NCBI RefSeq assembly: GCF_023277745.1
Contig: NZ_CP086322.1
Coordinates: 682,001-746,000 of the forward strand
Length of the DNA stretch: 64,000 nucleotides
Direction: 5' to 3'
Source: Streptomyces halobius
GTDB taxonomy: Bacteria > Actinomycetota > Actinomycetes > Streptomycetales > Streptomycetaceae
A program made the position numbers and the translations under genes. Below the pieces are notes generated by a model, which worked only from the letters and a program-made list of their open reading frames with translations, made no database searches and was not told the DNA's origin. Positions 17,182 to 25,117 of the stretch are shown here, one piece after another. Every line of letters begins with the position of its first letter. The stretch's first letter is position 1.

Positions 17182-17327
17182 CGGCACTCGCACACCGTAC
17201 TCAGCGCGGCGGACGACCGGCCGCACAGCGCGCTGTGATCTTCGCCCCACCGTCGGCCGCCCCGGCCCGGCCGGCTGTCGTCTACGGTGCTGTGGGCGCG
17301 GCACAGACCTGACGAGGAGAGCCAACG

Positions 17328-17867
17328 ATGACCGGACGGGCGTTGATCGCACAGGTGGGCGGCGCGGAACCGAAGATCGATCCGGCGGCGTTCACCGCTC
17401 CGACATCCGTCGTGCTCGGCGAGGTCACCCTGGCCGCGGGGGCGAGCATCTGGTACCACGCCGTCCTGCGTGCGGACTGCGGCCCGATCATCCTGGGCGC
17501 CGACAGCAACATCCAGGACAACTGCACGGTGCATGTGGATCCGGGCTTCCCGGTGACCGTCGGCGCGCGGGTGTCCGTCGGCCACAACGCGGTGTTGCAC
17601 GGCTGCACCGTCGAGGACGATGTCCTGGTCGGCATGGGCGCCACGGTCCTGAACGGTGCGCATATCGGCGCGGGCTCACTGGTCGCCGCGCAGGCGCTGG
17701 TCCCGCAGGGCTTGCGGATACCGCCCGGTTCGCTGGTCGCCGGAGTGCCGGCGAAGGTCAAGCGGGAGCTGACCGATGAGGAGCGCGAGACCATCACGCT
17801 GAATGCCGCGATGTATCTGGAGCTGATGGCGCGGCATCGGGACGCGGTGACGGACGTCGAGAGCTGA
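17328..17867 (+). CDS. Gamma carbonic anhydrase family protein
   Basis: 179 residues, the usual length. The hexapeptide beta-helix includes IWYHAVLRADCGPIILGADS, NIQDNCTVHVDPG and VGHNAVLHGCTVEDDVLVGM, which supply the three zinc-binding histidines (HVD, GHN, LHG), and ends AGVPAKVKREL. Homologues are called gamma-CA, PaaY or YrdA; many have weak or no carbonic anhydrase activity, so the reaction is uncertain. GAGGAGA lies just before the ATG. It is divergent from the acyltransferase gene. Confidence 0.94.
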   Translation: MTGRALIAQVGGAEPKIDPAAFTAPTSVVLGEVTLAAGASIWYHAVLRADCGPIILGADSNIQDNCTVHVDPGFPVTVGARVSVGHNAVLHGCTVEDDVLVGMGATVLNGAHIGAGSLVAAQALVPQGLRIPPGSLVAGVPAKVKRELTDEERETITLNAAMYLELMARHRDAVTDVES

Positions 17868-17923
17868 GCCTGGCTGTCCGGTGGTGGGTGCGGCCCGTCG
17901 GGACCGCACCACGGCCGCGTGTG

Positions 17924-18688
17924 TCAGCGGCGCCGCGCGGACTCGGCCGCGGCCAGCACGGATGTCATCAGCTCCGCGTCGAACAGGGTGGCGTCCGCGA
18001 GGCGGTTGGCTCCCGCGTACGCGTTCATCATCACCTTGGCGGTCCGCAGGGCCGTGGCGGACCTGCGGACCAGCGGTCTGGTCCACAGTCTGATCGCGTC
18101 GTCCAGCTTCTCCTCGGGCACGACCTTGTGGAGGATGGACAACTCGGCCGCCTTGGCCGCGTCGAAGCTGTCACCGGTGAGGACCAGCTCGCGGATCCGT
18201 GCAGCGCCCGTCTCGTTGAGCAGCCGTGGCAGCGCGCCACCCCAGGCGGGCGGCATACCGAGGGCGAGCTCCGGCATCCGGAAGCGGCAGTTGTCCGCCC
18301 CGGCCCGCAGGTCGCAGAAGAGCGACAGGGCCAGCCCCGCGCCGATCACCCCGCCGTGCAGCCGGGCGATGGTGACGGCGTTGGCAGTCGCCAGGGCGTC
18401 GCAGACCCGGCGTGCCTTGGCCGCGAGCACCCGCAGCTCCGCTCCCCCGGGGTCGGCGGCGAGCAGCTCGGTGAACTCCTTGCGGTCGCCGCCCAGGCTG
18501 AAGTCGGCCCCCGCTCCGGAGAGGATCAGTACGCGTACACCGGGCTCGTCCGGCAAAGCGCCCAGCACGGCGAGGAGTTCGTCAAGGAGCAGGCCGGAGA
18601 CGGCGTTCCCGGTCTCCGGGCTGTTCAGCTGCACCTTGAGGACCGGCCCCTCGGGGATGACGCGGAGGGCCTTGAAGTCTTCGACCAC
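17924..18688 (-). CDS. Enoyl-CoA hydratase/isomerase family protein
   Basis: 254 residues, crotonase fold. The CoA-binding and oxyanion loops appear as ILSGAGADFSLGGDRKEF and LHGGVIGAGLALSLFCDLR. Both catalytic glutamate positions are filled: PELALGMPPAWGGALPRL and RIRELVLTGDS, so it could be a true hydratase. It is the last gene of a minus-strand run after two P450s (48-base gap), suggesting that it acts on an acyl-CoA in the same pathway as the P450s, which is inference. The substrate is unknown. Confidence 0.92.
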   Translation of the reverse strand: MVEDFKALRVIPEGPVLKVQLNSPETGNAVSGLLLDELLAVLGALPDEPGVRVLILSGAGADFSLGGDRKEFTELLAADPGGAELRVLAAKARRVCDALATANAVTIARLHGGVIGAGLALSLFCDLRAGADNCRFRMPELALGMPPAWGGALPRLLNETGAARIRELVLTGDSFDAAKAAELSILHKVVPEEKLDDAIRLWTRPLVRRSATALRTAKVMMNAYAGANRLADATLFDAELMTSVLAAAESARRR

Positions 18689-18736
18689 GATGTTCCTTGT
18701 TCGTCGGTTCTCATTGCCCCGATTACTGTCAAAGCG

Positions 18737-20056
18737 TCAAGAAGCGGTGATCCGCAGCTCCATGATGCGCCGGAAGCCCACACGTGGCGCCCAGACCGGG
18801 GCGGCGCTGACACTGAGGCCGGGCAGGCGTCTGAGCACCCCGGTCAGCAGTGTCGTCGCTTCCAGACGCGCCAGCTGCGCGCCCAGGCAGTAGTGGATTC
18901 CGCCACTGAAGCTCAGATGGCCGGCCTTGCGGCGGACATCGAAAATATGCGGATCGATATGGTGGGCCGGATCGTGGTTGGCGGCACCGACCATGAGATG
19001 CACCATCCGGTCCTTCTCGATGGGCACTCCGGCGAGGGTGGTGTCGGCGGGGGCGATCCGACTGATCACATGGTTCGGGGAGTCATAGCGCAGCACCTCC
19101 TCGACCGCCTCCGGTATGTGCTGCGGATGCGCGCGCAGCCAGCCCATCTGGAGCGGGTGTTCCAGGAGCAGCCACATCATGGTGGACAGCAGGGCCGACG
19201 TGGTCTCCGGCGCGGCCAGGAAGACCAGAAGCGCGAGGAGGTAAACGGCTTCGTCGGCCGCCTCCCGGTCGGATTCCAGTTCGTCCCAGGTCCGGAGCCA
19301 ATGCGAGACCGGATCGTCACCGGGCGACCTGCGACGTTCCTGCACCAACGCTCTGAAGTACGCCTCCAGTTGATCGGTCGCCGCGTCGGAACGCGCGAGC
19401 TGGCTCGCCGAGGGCAGCAGCTCCTGGGTGAACACCTGGTCGTGGGCGAGTGACCGCAGCAGGGGGTAATCGGCGGACGGAAGGTGCAGCCATCCGCCGA
19501 TCGCGCTCATCGGCAGTTCTTCGCTGACAATCGCGCTGAAATCGGCCTCGCCGTTCCGCAATTCCACGGTGAGCCGGTCGAGAAGTTCCTCCACCGTTTT
19601 CCCGATCGAAATCTTCAGCAAAGGCAGAGTTTTCCGGTCGAACATGTTCCCCACCGAGCGGCGCACCCGGGTGTGCTGCGCCCCATTGAGCGCGGGCATG
19701 GTTCTGCTCATTTCGCGTGACGAACGCGCCCCCCAGCGCGTCCCGTCACCCTGCCGAGCCCGCCATGCACTGTCCGGTACCTGCCAAGCCTTATCCCTTA
19801 ACACCTGGTCACACAGGCCGTAAGAGGTGATCAGGTACCCGCCCCACGGAGCCGGAACCACGTCCCCCATGGACCTGAGTTCCGCATAGACAGGCAAGGG
19901 ATTCGCCTGGCCGCTCGCCGTCCGCAGACGAGAGAAGAGCGAAATCACCGCACGCCGATCAACAATTGGGGAGGCCAGGGCGGGCTGCACAGTGACTCCT
20001 TCAGAAGATCGGGTAAGTCGCGACACCCCTATCTTCCCCCGCACTTGAACGTTCAT
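18737..20056 (-). CDS. Cytochrome P450 next to conservon
   Basis: 439 residues, soluble bacterial type. The C-helix HTRVRRSVGNMF, the I-helix region LVFLAAPETTSALL, the K-helix EEVLR (intact ExxR) and the haem loop FSGGIHYCLGAQLARLE are all present, so it should be a working monooxygenase. It follows the conservon P450 by 33 bases in the same direction. In other Streptomyces some conservons end in two P450s (for example CYP157/CYP154 pairs); assignment of this one to CYP154 is a guess. No ferredoxin gene is adjacent. The first 30 residues may be over-long; a later start is possible. Confidence 0.93.
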   Translation of the reverse strand: MNVQVRGKIGVSRLTRSSEGVTVQPALASPIVDRRAVISLFSRLRTASGQANPLPVYAELRSMGDVVPAPWGGYLITSYGLCDQVLRDKAWQVPDSAWRARQGDGTRWGARSSREMSRTMPALNGAQHTRVRRSVGNMFDRKTLPLLKISIGKTVEELLDRLTVELRNGEADFSAIVSEELPMSAIGGWLHLPSADYPLLRSLAHDQVFTQELLPSASQLARSDAATDQLEAYFRALVQERRRSPGDDPVSHWLRTWDELESDREAADEAVYLLALLVFLAAPETTSALLSTMMWLLLEHPLQMGWLRAHPQHIPEAVEEVLRYDSPNHVISRIAPADTTLAGVPIEKDRMVHLMVGAANHDPAHHIDPHIFDVRRKAGHLSFSGGIHYCLGAQLARLEATTLLTGVLRRLPGLSVSAAPVWAPRVGFRRIMELRITAS

Positions 20057-20089
20057 ACGGCGAATGAATGCTCGACGCTGTTGTGAACG

Positions 20090-21457
20090 TCACACCTTCC
20101 ACCAGCTGAGGAAACCACTCCACCAACTATTCTTCCGCGATTTGCCGGAGCCGCCTTGGGGCGAGGCAGTCTCGACCCCACGGTCGCCGGCCGGAGCGGG
20201 AGCGGCCAGCCGCCGTTCGCCCGGCACCGGGGTGAAGCGGGCGGGCAGCGCGTTGAGCGCCCGGTGGAACGGCCCAGGACGCCACGTCAAGCTCTCCTCG
20301 GGCACGCCCAGTTCGATGTCCGGCAGGATGTTGAGAAGCTTCTCGATGGCCCGGACCGAGATCAGCAGGGCCGGGTCCTTGGCGGGGCAGGCGTGCGGGC
20401 CGGCTCCCCAGGCGAGGTGCGCCCGCTTGCTGAGCGTCTGTCGGCCCACGGACAGGTTCGGGTCGGTGTTGGCCGCGGCGAAGCTGATCACCACGGGGTC
20501 GCCGGCGGTCAGCTTGGTGCCGGCGATCTCCACGTCCTGCACAGGGTAGTGCGTCGCGTAGTTGGCGATCGGCGGGCTGTTCCACAGCACGTCATTGATG
20601 GCGTCGTCGACCAGGACACCGGCCGAGTGCTGGCCTCCCGCGTAGTTCTCGTCGCACAGCAGCAGTCGCAGGGCACTGGAGATGATGTTCTGCATCGGCT
20701 CGGCGCCCGCTCCGATGAGCAGCACCAGCTGATGGATCATCTCCTCGTCGGACAGGTTGGCCTGATGGGCCATCAGCCACGAGGTGACGTCATCGCCGGG
20801 ATGGGCACGCTTCAGCGCAACCAGCTCGAACAGCGACTCCGTCAGGACCTCGTTCGCCTTTTCCGCGTCGACCCCGTCGAAAATGCCGGAGAAACCGAAG
20901 ACCAGCCGGTCACCGATTTCGGCCGGGCAGCCGAAGAGGTCATTGAAGACCAGCAGCGGCAGCCATTGCGCATAGTCGGATATCAGATCGGCCTTGCCCC
21001 GGCTGCTGAACTGCTCGATGAGATACGAGGCGACGCGGTCGACATGCCGGCTCATCCGGTGCATATCGATCCGGGCCAGGCTGTCCGTCACCGCCTGGCG
21101 CAACCGCAAATGCTCGGCGCCGTCGGAGAACATGCTGTTCGGTCGGTACATCATCATGGGCAGGACCGGGCTGTCCAAAGGAACCTGCCCCTCGTTCAGA
21201 GCCCGCCACCGCCGGGAATCCCGCGCGAAGGCATCGGGATTCTGCAGCACCCGCAGCGCCGCGGCGTAGTCCGTGACCAGGGTCGCCTCCACTCCGGGCG
21301 CCAGTTCGACGGGGGCGCCGGCACCGTACTGCCGCAGATGCTCGTAGAACGCCTCGGGAGCGGCGGCGAATTCGGGCCCGTGCAGCGGGACGCGCTCGCC
21401 GTCGGTGTGTGCGGGGCAGCCCGGTGGCGGGCCCTGGAATTCCGAGTGAGATTGCAT
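20090..21457 (-). CDS. cvnE: Conservon cytochrome P450 lacking ExxR
   Basis: 455 residues. The haem ligand loop is WGAGPHACPAKDPALL, with the cysteine in the conservon-type setting. The I-helix reads LLIGAGAEPMQN, without the usual threonine, and the K-helix has INDVLW where ExxR is expected, so both Glu and Arg are missing, as reported for the CYP157 family of conservons. The C-terminal tail (RKNSWWSGFLSWWKV) is Trp-rich and basic, possibly membrane-touching. It follows cvnD by 10 bases in the same transcript. Whether such P450s are catalytic or act as redox or ligand sensors is unsettled. Confidence 0.92.
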   Translation of the reverse strand: MQSHSEFQGPPPGCPAHTDGERVPLHGPEFAAAPEAFYEHLRQYGAGAPVELAPGVEATLVTDYAAALRVLQNPDAFARDSRRWRALNEGQVPLDSPVLPMMMYRPNSMFSDGAEHLRLRQAVTDSLARIDMHRMSRHVDRVASYLIEQFSSRGKADLISDYAQWLPLLVFNDLFGCPAEIGDRLVFGFSGIFDGVDAEKANEVLTESLFELVALKRAHPGDDVTSWLMAHQANLSDEEMIHQLVLLIGAGAEPMQNIISSALRLLLCDENYAGGQHSAGVLVDDAINDVLWNSPPIANYATHYPVQDVEIAGTKLTAGDPVVISFAAANTDPNLSVGRQTLSKRAHLAWGAGPHACPAKDPALLISVRAIEKLLNILPDIELGVPEESLTWRPGPFHRALNALPARFTPVPGERRLAAPAPAGDRGVETASPQGGSGKSRKNSWWSGFLSWWKV

Positions 21458-21467
21458 GCCTGGACTC

Positions 21468-22058
21468 CTAGTTGAGGCGGGACTGTAGATAACGGACGAG
21501 CACGATCAGGGAATCCGCCGACGACTGCTGGTCCCGTACATCGCAGTTGACGACGGGCGTCTCGGGGAGCAGGTCCAGCGCCTCGCGGATCTCTTCGATC
21601 TCGTGGTCCGGGCTCCCGTCGAACCGGTTCACGGCGATGGCGTAGGGGATTCCGTACTGTTCCACCAGGTCCATGACAGGAAACGAATCCGCAAGACGGG
21701 CGGGATCGACCAGTACCAGTGCGCCCAGTGCCCCGCGGGTCATGTCCTCCCACACCTGAACGAAGCGCTGCTGACCGGGCGTTCCGAACAAGTAGAGGAC
21801 CAGTTTCTCGCTGAGGGTGAGACGGCCGAAGTCCATGGCGACCGTCGTCGTGGTCTTGCCGGGAACCTCTTTCAGGTCGTCAATGCCCTCGCCGGCCTGC
21901 GTCATGACCTCTTCGGTACGCAGCGGGGGAATCTCGGACATCGTTCCGATGAACGTCGTCTTGCCCACGGCGAAATGCCCGACCACAAGGATCTTGGCCG
22001 CGGTCTGCACCGAATTGCGCAGGTACACGCCGTCATCCAAAGCGAGCCTGGAGCCCAT
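21468..22058 (-). CDS. cvnD: Conservon GTPase
   Basis: 196 residues. Walker A/G1 GHFAVGKTT is at 27-35, DFGRLTL and FGTPGQQRF give the G3 region, and VNRFDG is the G4 motif (NKxD-like with Arg). This is the Ras/Arf-like small GTPase of conservons, thought to signal from the membrane-bound sensor CvnA complex in a way similar to eukaryotic G proteins. It overlaps cvnC by 26 bases and is followed closely by the P450. Confidence 0.95.
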   Translation of the reverse strand: MGSRLALDDGVYLRNSVQTAAKILVVGHFAVGKTTFIGTMSEIPPLRTEEVMTQAGEGIDDLKEVPGKTTTTVAMDFGRLTLSEKLVLYLFGTPGQQRFVQVWEDMTRGALGALVLVDPARLADSFPVMDLVEQYGIPYAIAVNRFDGSPDHEIEEIREALDLLPETPVVNCDVRDQQSSADSLIVLVRYLQSRLN

Positions 22059-22413
22059 TCAGCACCTCCTCAAGGATTTGCCTGTCGACGAGCTGGGCGC
22101 TCGGTATCGGCGCACGCGTACAGAGGTGTCCTTCCTCGGTGAGATCGGACACCAGAATCTTGGCGACACCCACGGGCAGCCGTGTGTGTCCGGCGATCTC
22201 GGCGACCGAGAGAAAACCTCCCGAACACAGCTCGATAACGCGGAGCTTCTCCGGGTCGAGAGGTTTGGTCCTGGGAGGGTTCTGGTGCACTGTGACCAGC
22301 GTGATCAGCGAGAATTCACTGTCATCTGGAAGTTCACGGCCGTTGGTGATGACGTACGGCCGTACTAATTCCGCGGCTTCGTGTTCCAGCTCCGGTTCGT
22401 CCGAGGGCGTCAT
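22033..22413 (-). CDS. cvnC: DUF742 conservon protein
   Basis: 126 residues from ATG 22413, overlapping the cvnB stop by four bases. DUF742 signatures are visible: LVRPYVITNGR near the start and VIELCSGGFLSVAEIAGHTR then LPVGVAKILVSDL, which resembles a winged-helix fold. CvnC is a soluble component of the conservon complex. The long upstream open frame to 22605 is only antisense or overlap with cvnB. Confidence 0.94.
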   Translation of the reverse strand: MTPSDEPELEHEAAELVRPYVITNGRELPDDSEFSLITLVTVHQNPPRTKPLDPEKLRVIELCSGGFLSVAEIAGHTRLPVGVAKILVSDLTEEGHLCTRAPIPSAQLVDRQILEEVLNGLQARFG

Positions 22414-22817
22414 GGTTGGATATCGGCCCTCTCGCGAGGCGGGCTGGTCAATGCCTTGCCGAGCTGTCCGACCAGCTGCTGCATCCGGAACGATATCTCC
22501 GCCATGTCGACGTCGGGCGACGCCGAGACAGCGAGATAGGCGCCCTCGCCGGCCGAAATGAGAAAGACCCAACCATGGTCGAATTCGACCAGCGTCTGAC
22601 GCCACTGCGGCCGATTGCCGCTGTCCCGGCAGAAGTCGGCGACGGTACGGCTCAACGACTGCATACCGCTCATCGCGGCGGCAACGGTATCTGCGTGGTC
22701 CCGGCCGACATCCTTGGACCGGGCCATGAGGAGCCCGTCGGCGGAAACCAGAATGGCGTGCTGCGCTTCGGGCACTTCCAGAGCACTGTCAAGCATCCAC
22801 GACAGATCGTAGTTCAC
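22410..22817 (-). CDS. cvnB: Roadblock/LC7 domain protein
   Basis: 135 residues, one roadblock/LC7 domain (LDSALEVPEAQHAILVSADG then LLMARS, AAAMSGMQSLSRTVADFC, FLISAGEGAYLAV). Roadblock proteins regulate small GTPases of the MglA/Ras type, so this is the likely partner of cvnD. It overlaps the cvnA stop and the cvnC start by four bases each. Confidence 0.95.
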   Translation of the reverse strand: MNYDLSWMLDSALEVPEAQHAILVSADGLLMARSKDVGRDHADTVAAAMSGMQSLSRTVADFCRDSGNRPQWRQTLVEFDHGWVFLISAGEGAYLAVSASPDVDMAEISFRMQQLVGQLGKALTSPPRERADIQP

Positions 22818-23968
22818 TGAACCTCATGCCCTTCACTGCTTGCATTGGTGGAACGACGGCCCGACTGCGTCCCCCGTTGGAATGCGCCCATGACCGAGGC
22901 GGTCTGCGCGCTGTCGCGGACCGGGTCTGTGGCGCTCCCGGCCTCGGCCGGCACGATGGAAATAGCACCGCGCCGACGGCGCTTGGGCAGTCCGCCGGCC
23001 GTGGTCGCGGAATCCAGGGGCGCCGCGGGAGCCGCGGAACCGGAATTGTTCTCCTCGGGCGGCATCGGGACGGACGCGGCCACGGCAGGACTCTCCTCGG
23101 GCTCGTGCAGGGACGTCAGAAGGCCGTCGGGGAGCAGCACGACCGCGCGCACGCCGCCGTAGGGCGAGGTGGAATCCACGGACACGCTGAATCCGTAGCG
23201 GGCGGCGAGCACACCGATGACGGTGAATCCGAACTGCGGCGGATTGCCGAGGCTGGACACGCCCCGTGCCCCCTCGCCAGACAGCAGCTCGGCGGCCTTG
23301 GCCTTCTCTTCCTCGTTCATGCCGACACCCGCGTCGTCGACGACGATGCAGACGCCCTTGGGCACCGGACGAATATTGATCTCGATGACCGTTTCCGGCG
23401 CCGAGTAGCTGGTGGCATTGTCCAGCAGCTCGGCGAGGGTGAGCGCGACCGGTTCCACGGCACGGCTCACGATGGCGAAATTACTCTGGGAACGGATCTC
23501 GACACGCGTGAAGTGGCGGATACGGCCCTTCGCGCTGCGGACCACGTCATAGAGCGAGGCCGCGGTGCGCCGCCGACCGAGCCATCCGTCGCAGAGGACG
23601 GCGATGGACTGGGCCCGCCGCGCGAACTGCGAGTTCATGTGGTCGACGTCGAGAAGGTCCTGCAGGAATTGGTGATCGCCGTACTTTTCCTGCATCTTGG
23701 AAATGATCAGCTGCTGCTCACTCGCCAGGCCCTGAAGCGTCCGCATGGCGGCCTTCAGCGTATTCTTCGTGGCCTCTTCGGCGCGGTCCTTGGCCTCCTC
23801 CACGGCCTCCGCGTAATGCTCCTCCAGGGTGGTGTAACGCTGCTTGAGCTCACCCTTTTCTCTGCGTAGCTCCGCGATCTTTCTTCTGCCCTGAATGATC
23901 GCGGCTGCGGCGACAGGGGTACCAGCGATCAAACCCCAGAGCGCTGGATCCTGGAAGTATGGCGTCAT
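22814..23968 (-). CDS. cvnA: Conservon sensor, histidine-kinase-like ATPase
   Basis: 384 residues from ATG 23968. An N-terminal hydrophobic segment (about 5-25: LWGLIAGTPVAAAAIIQ) may anchor it. A coiled-coil (30-90) follows, then a GHKL ATPase domain with N box ELLDNATSYSAP and G1 box VVDDAGVGMNEEE, and LGNPPQFGFTVIGVLAARYG. The phospho-acceptor helix is not canonical, as in other CvnA proteins. The C-terminal 100 residues are disordered. It heads the conservon operon; its promoter must lie in 23969-24260, where a CTTGCCA/TGGCAAG pair (24156-24162, 24183-24189) is one candidate site. Confidence 0.93.
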   Translation of the reverse strand: MTPYFQDPALWGLIAGTPVAAAAIIQGRRKIAELRREKGELKQRYTTLEEHYAEAVEEAKDRAEEATKNTLKAAMRTLQGLASEQQLIISKMQEKYGDHQFLQDLLDVDHMNSQFARRAQSIAVLCDGWLGRRRTAASLYDVVRSAKGRIRHFTRVEIRSQSNFAIVSRAVEPVALTLAELLDNATSYSAPETVIEINIRPVPKGVCIVVDDAGVGMNEEEKAKAAELLSGEGARGVSSLGNPPQFGFTVIGVLAARYGFSVSVDSTSPYGGVRAVVLLPDGLLTSLHEPEESPAVAASVPMPPEENNSGSAAPAAPLDSATTAGGLPKRRRRGAISIVPAEAGSATDPVRDSAQTASVMGAFQRGTQSGRRSTNASSEGHEVQ

Positions 23969-24378
23969 AAGACTCTCTTCGGACGACGGTGCCACCGGGT
24001 ATGGAATGCCTGGGTGGCGCGTCCCCCGTCACTCGCGATTCCAGACAAGCGTGAACGCCCGCGCAGGGTCGCCCGCCAGCAGCCGTCGAAGGCCCGGCTC
24101 ATGGCATGCCTCTCCCCAAGTGGCGGTTTCTCAGGCCGATACGCGGAACTTCCGTCTTGCCATAGCAGGTGTTTACCGCGCTTGGCAAGTAGGATGATCT
24201 TAGCACCATGGTGACACCTCGCGTCCATGCCAATCATGTTCTGATACAGAGCCCTGACGCGCGCTCAACAATGGTGCCGAGTGGGACCATTGGGCGGATG
24301 TCGGGGCACCCGCCGACCGGGAAGTCGTGATCGCGCCGGGCCGGGCGGACCGACGGCCCCGATCGGCCGCGCGGCGCG

Positions 24379-24879
24379 TCAGACCGACGGAACGGGCACC
24401 GGCCCCTGCGTCCGCTCACTGATCCAGTGCGGCGAGTCGGCCATCCGCCGGATGTAGGTATGATCACTGTGCCGACCGCCGGGTGTCTCGAAAAGAGTTG
24501 AGTGGATCGGCCCGCCCGTGTAGTCCCGGATGAAGCTCTTCACGTCGGGCACCGCGACCTCCCCGGACCCGAGCTAAGGCCAGATACACCTCCGGCCCCT
24601 TCCGCGCGGCCAGTTGCCGCGCCAGCGCACGCGGGTCCTTGGCCCGCTTCGCGGCCGGATGCCCCTTCCACAGCCGCGAATCCGGCGTCGTATCCGGCCC
24701 GTTGACGGTGGGCGCCCTCGAACTTCCGCGGGTGCTTGAGCACCGCCTTCAGCGCGGCGAAGCCACCGGAGGACGGACCCATGAACGCCCAGCCGTCCCG
24801 GCCGTCGTACGCGCAGGCACTTCATCGGGACGTTCTCCTCGGGTCCTCCGGCCCGCCCGGTGGCAGCCCGCGCCGCCAC
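24379..24879 (-). pseudogene. Alpha/beta hydrolase (esterase-type) pseudogene
   Basis: On the minus strand, one frame shows the nucleophile elbow GPSSGGFAALKAVLKHPRKF, and another, further on, reads FIRDYTGGPIHSTLFETPGG then RHSDHTYIRRMADSPHWI up to a stop at 24379. These are the central and C-terminal parts of an esterase-like alpha/beta hydrolase, with an HSDH that would hold the catalytic histidine. They lie in different frames with a scrambled middle, so several frameshifts or deletions have killed the gene. The N-terminal half is not seen. Confidence 0.65.
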
Positions 24880-25117
24880 CCGGTCACGGTACGAAAGACA
24901 TCACCATAAGATGATCCGCACGCCCCCGTACCGGCCCCGGCCTGCGACGATGCAAGGGCCGCGCGCGGTCGGCCACCGAACGGCCGGCCATGTCAAACGC
25001 GTCGGACCTCTTTCCCTCAATCGATAGGCCCACCCGCTGTTTACCCGGCGGTCGGTTCTGGCATCGTGGGTGCTCCATAGGGAAGCACGCGGCGCGGTGC
25101 CGCGGACGGGAAGACCG

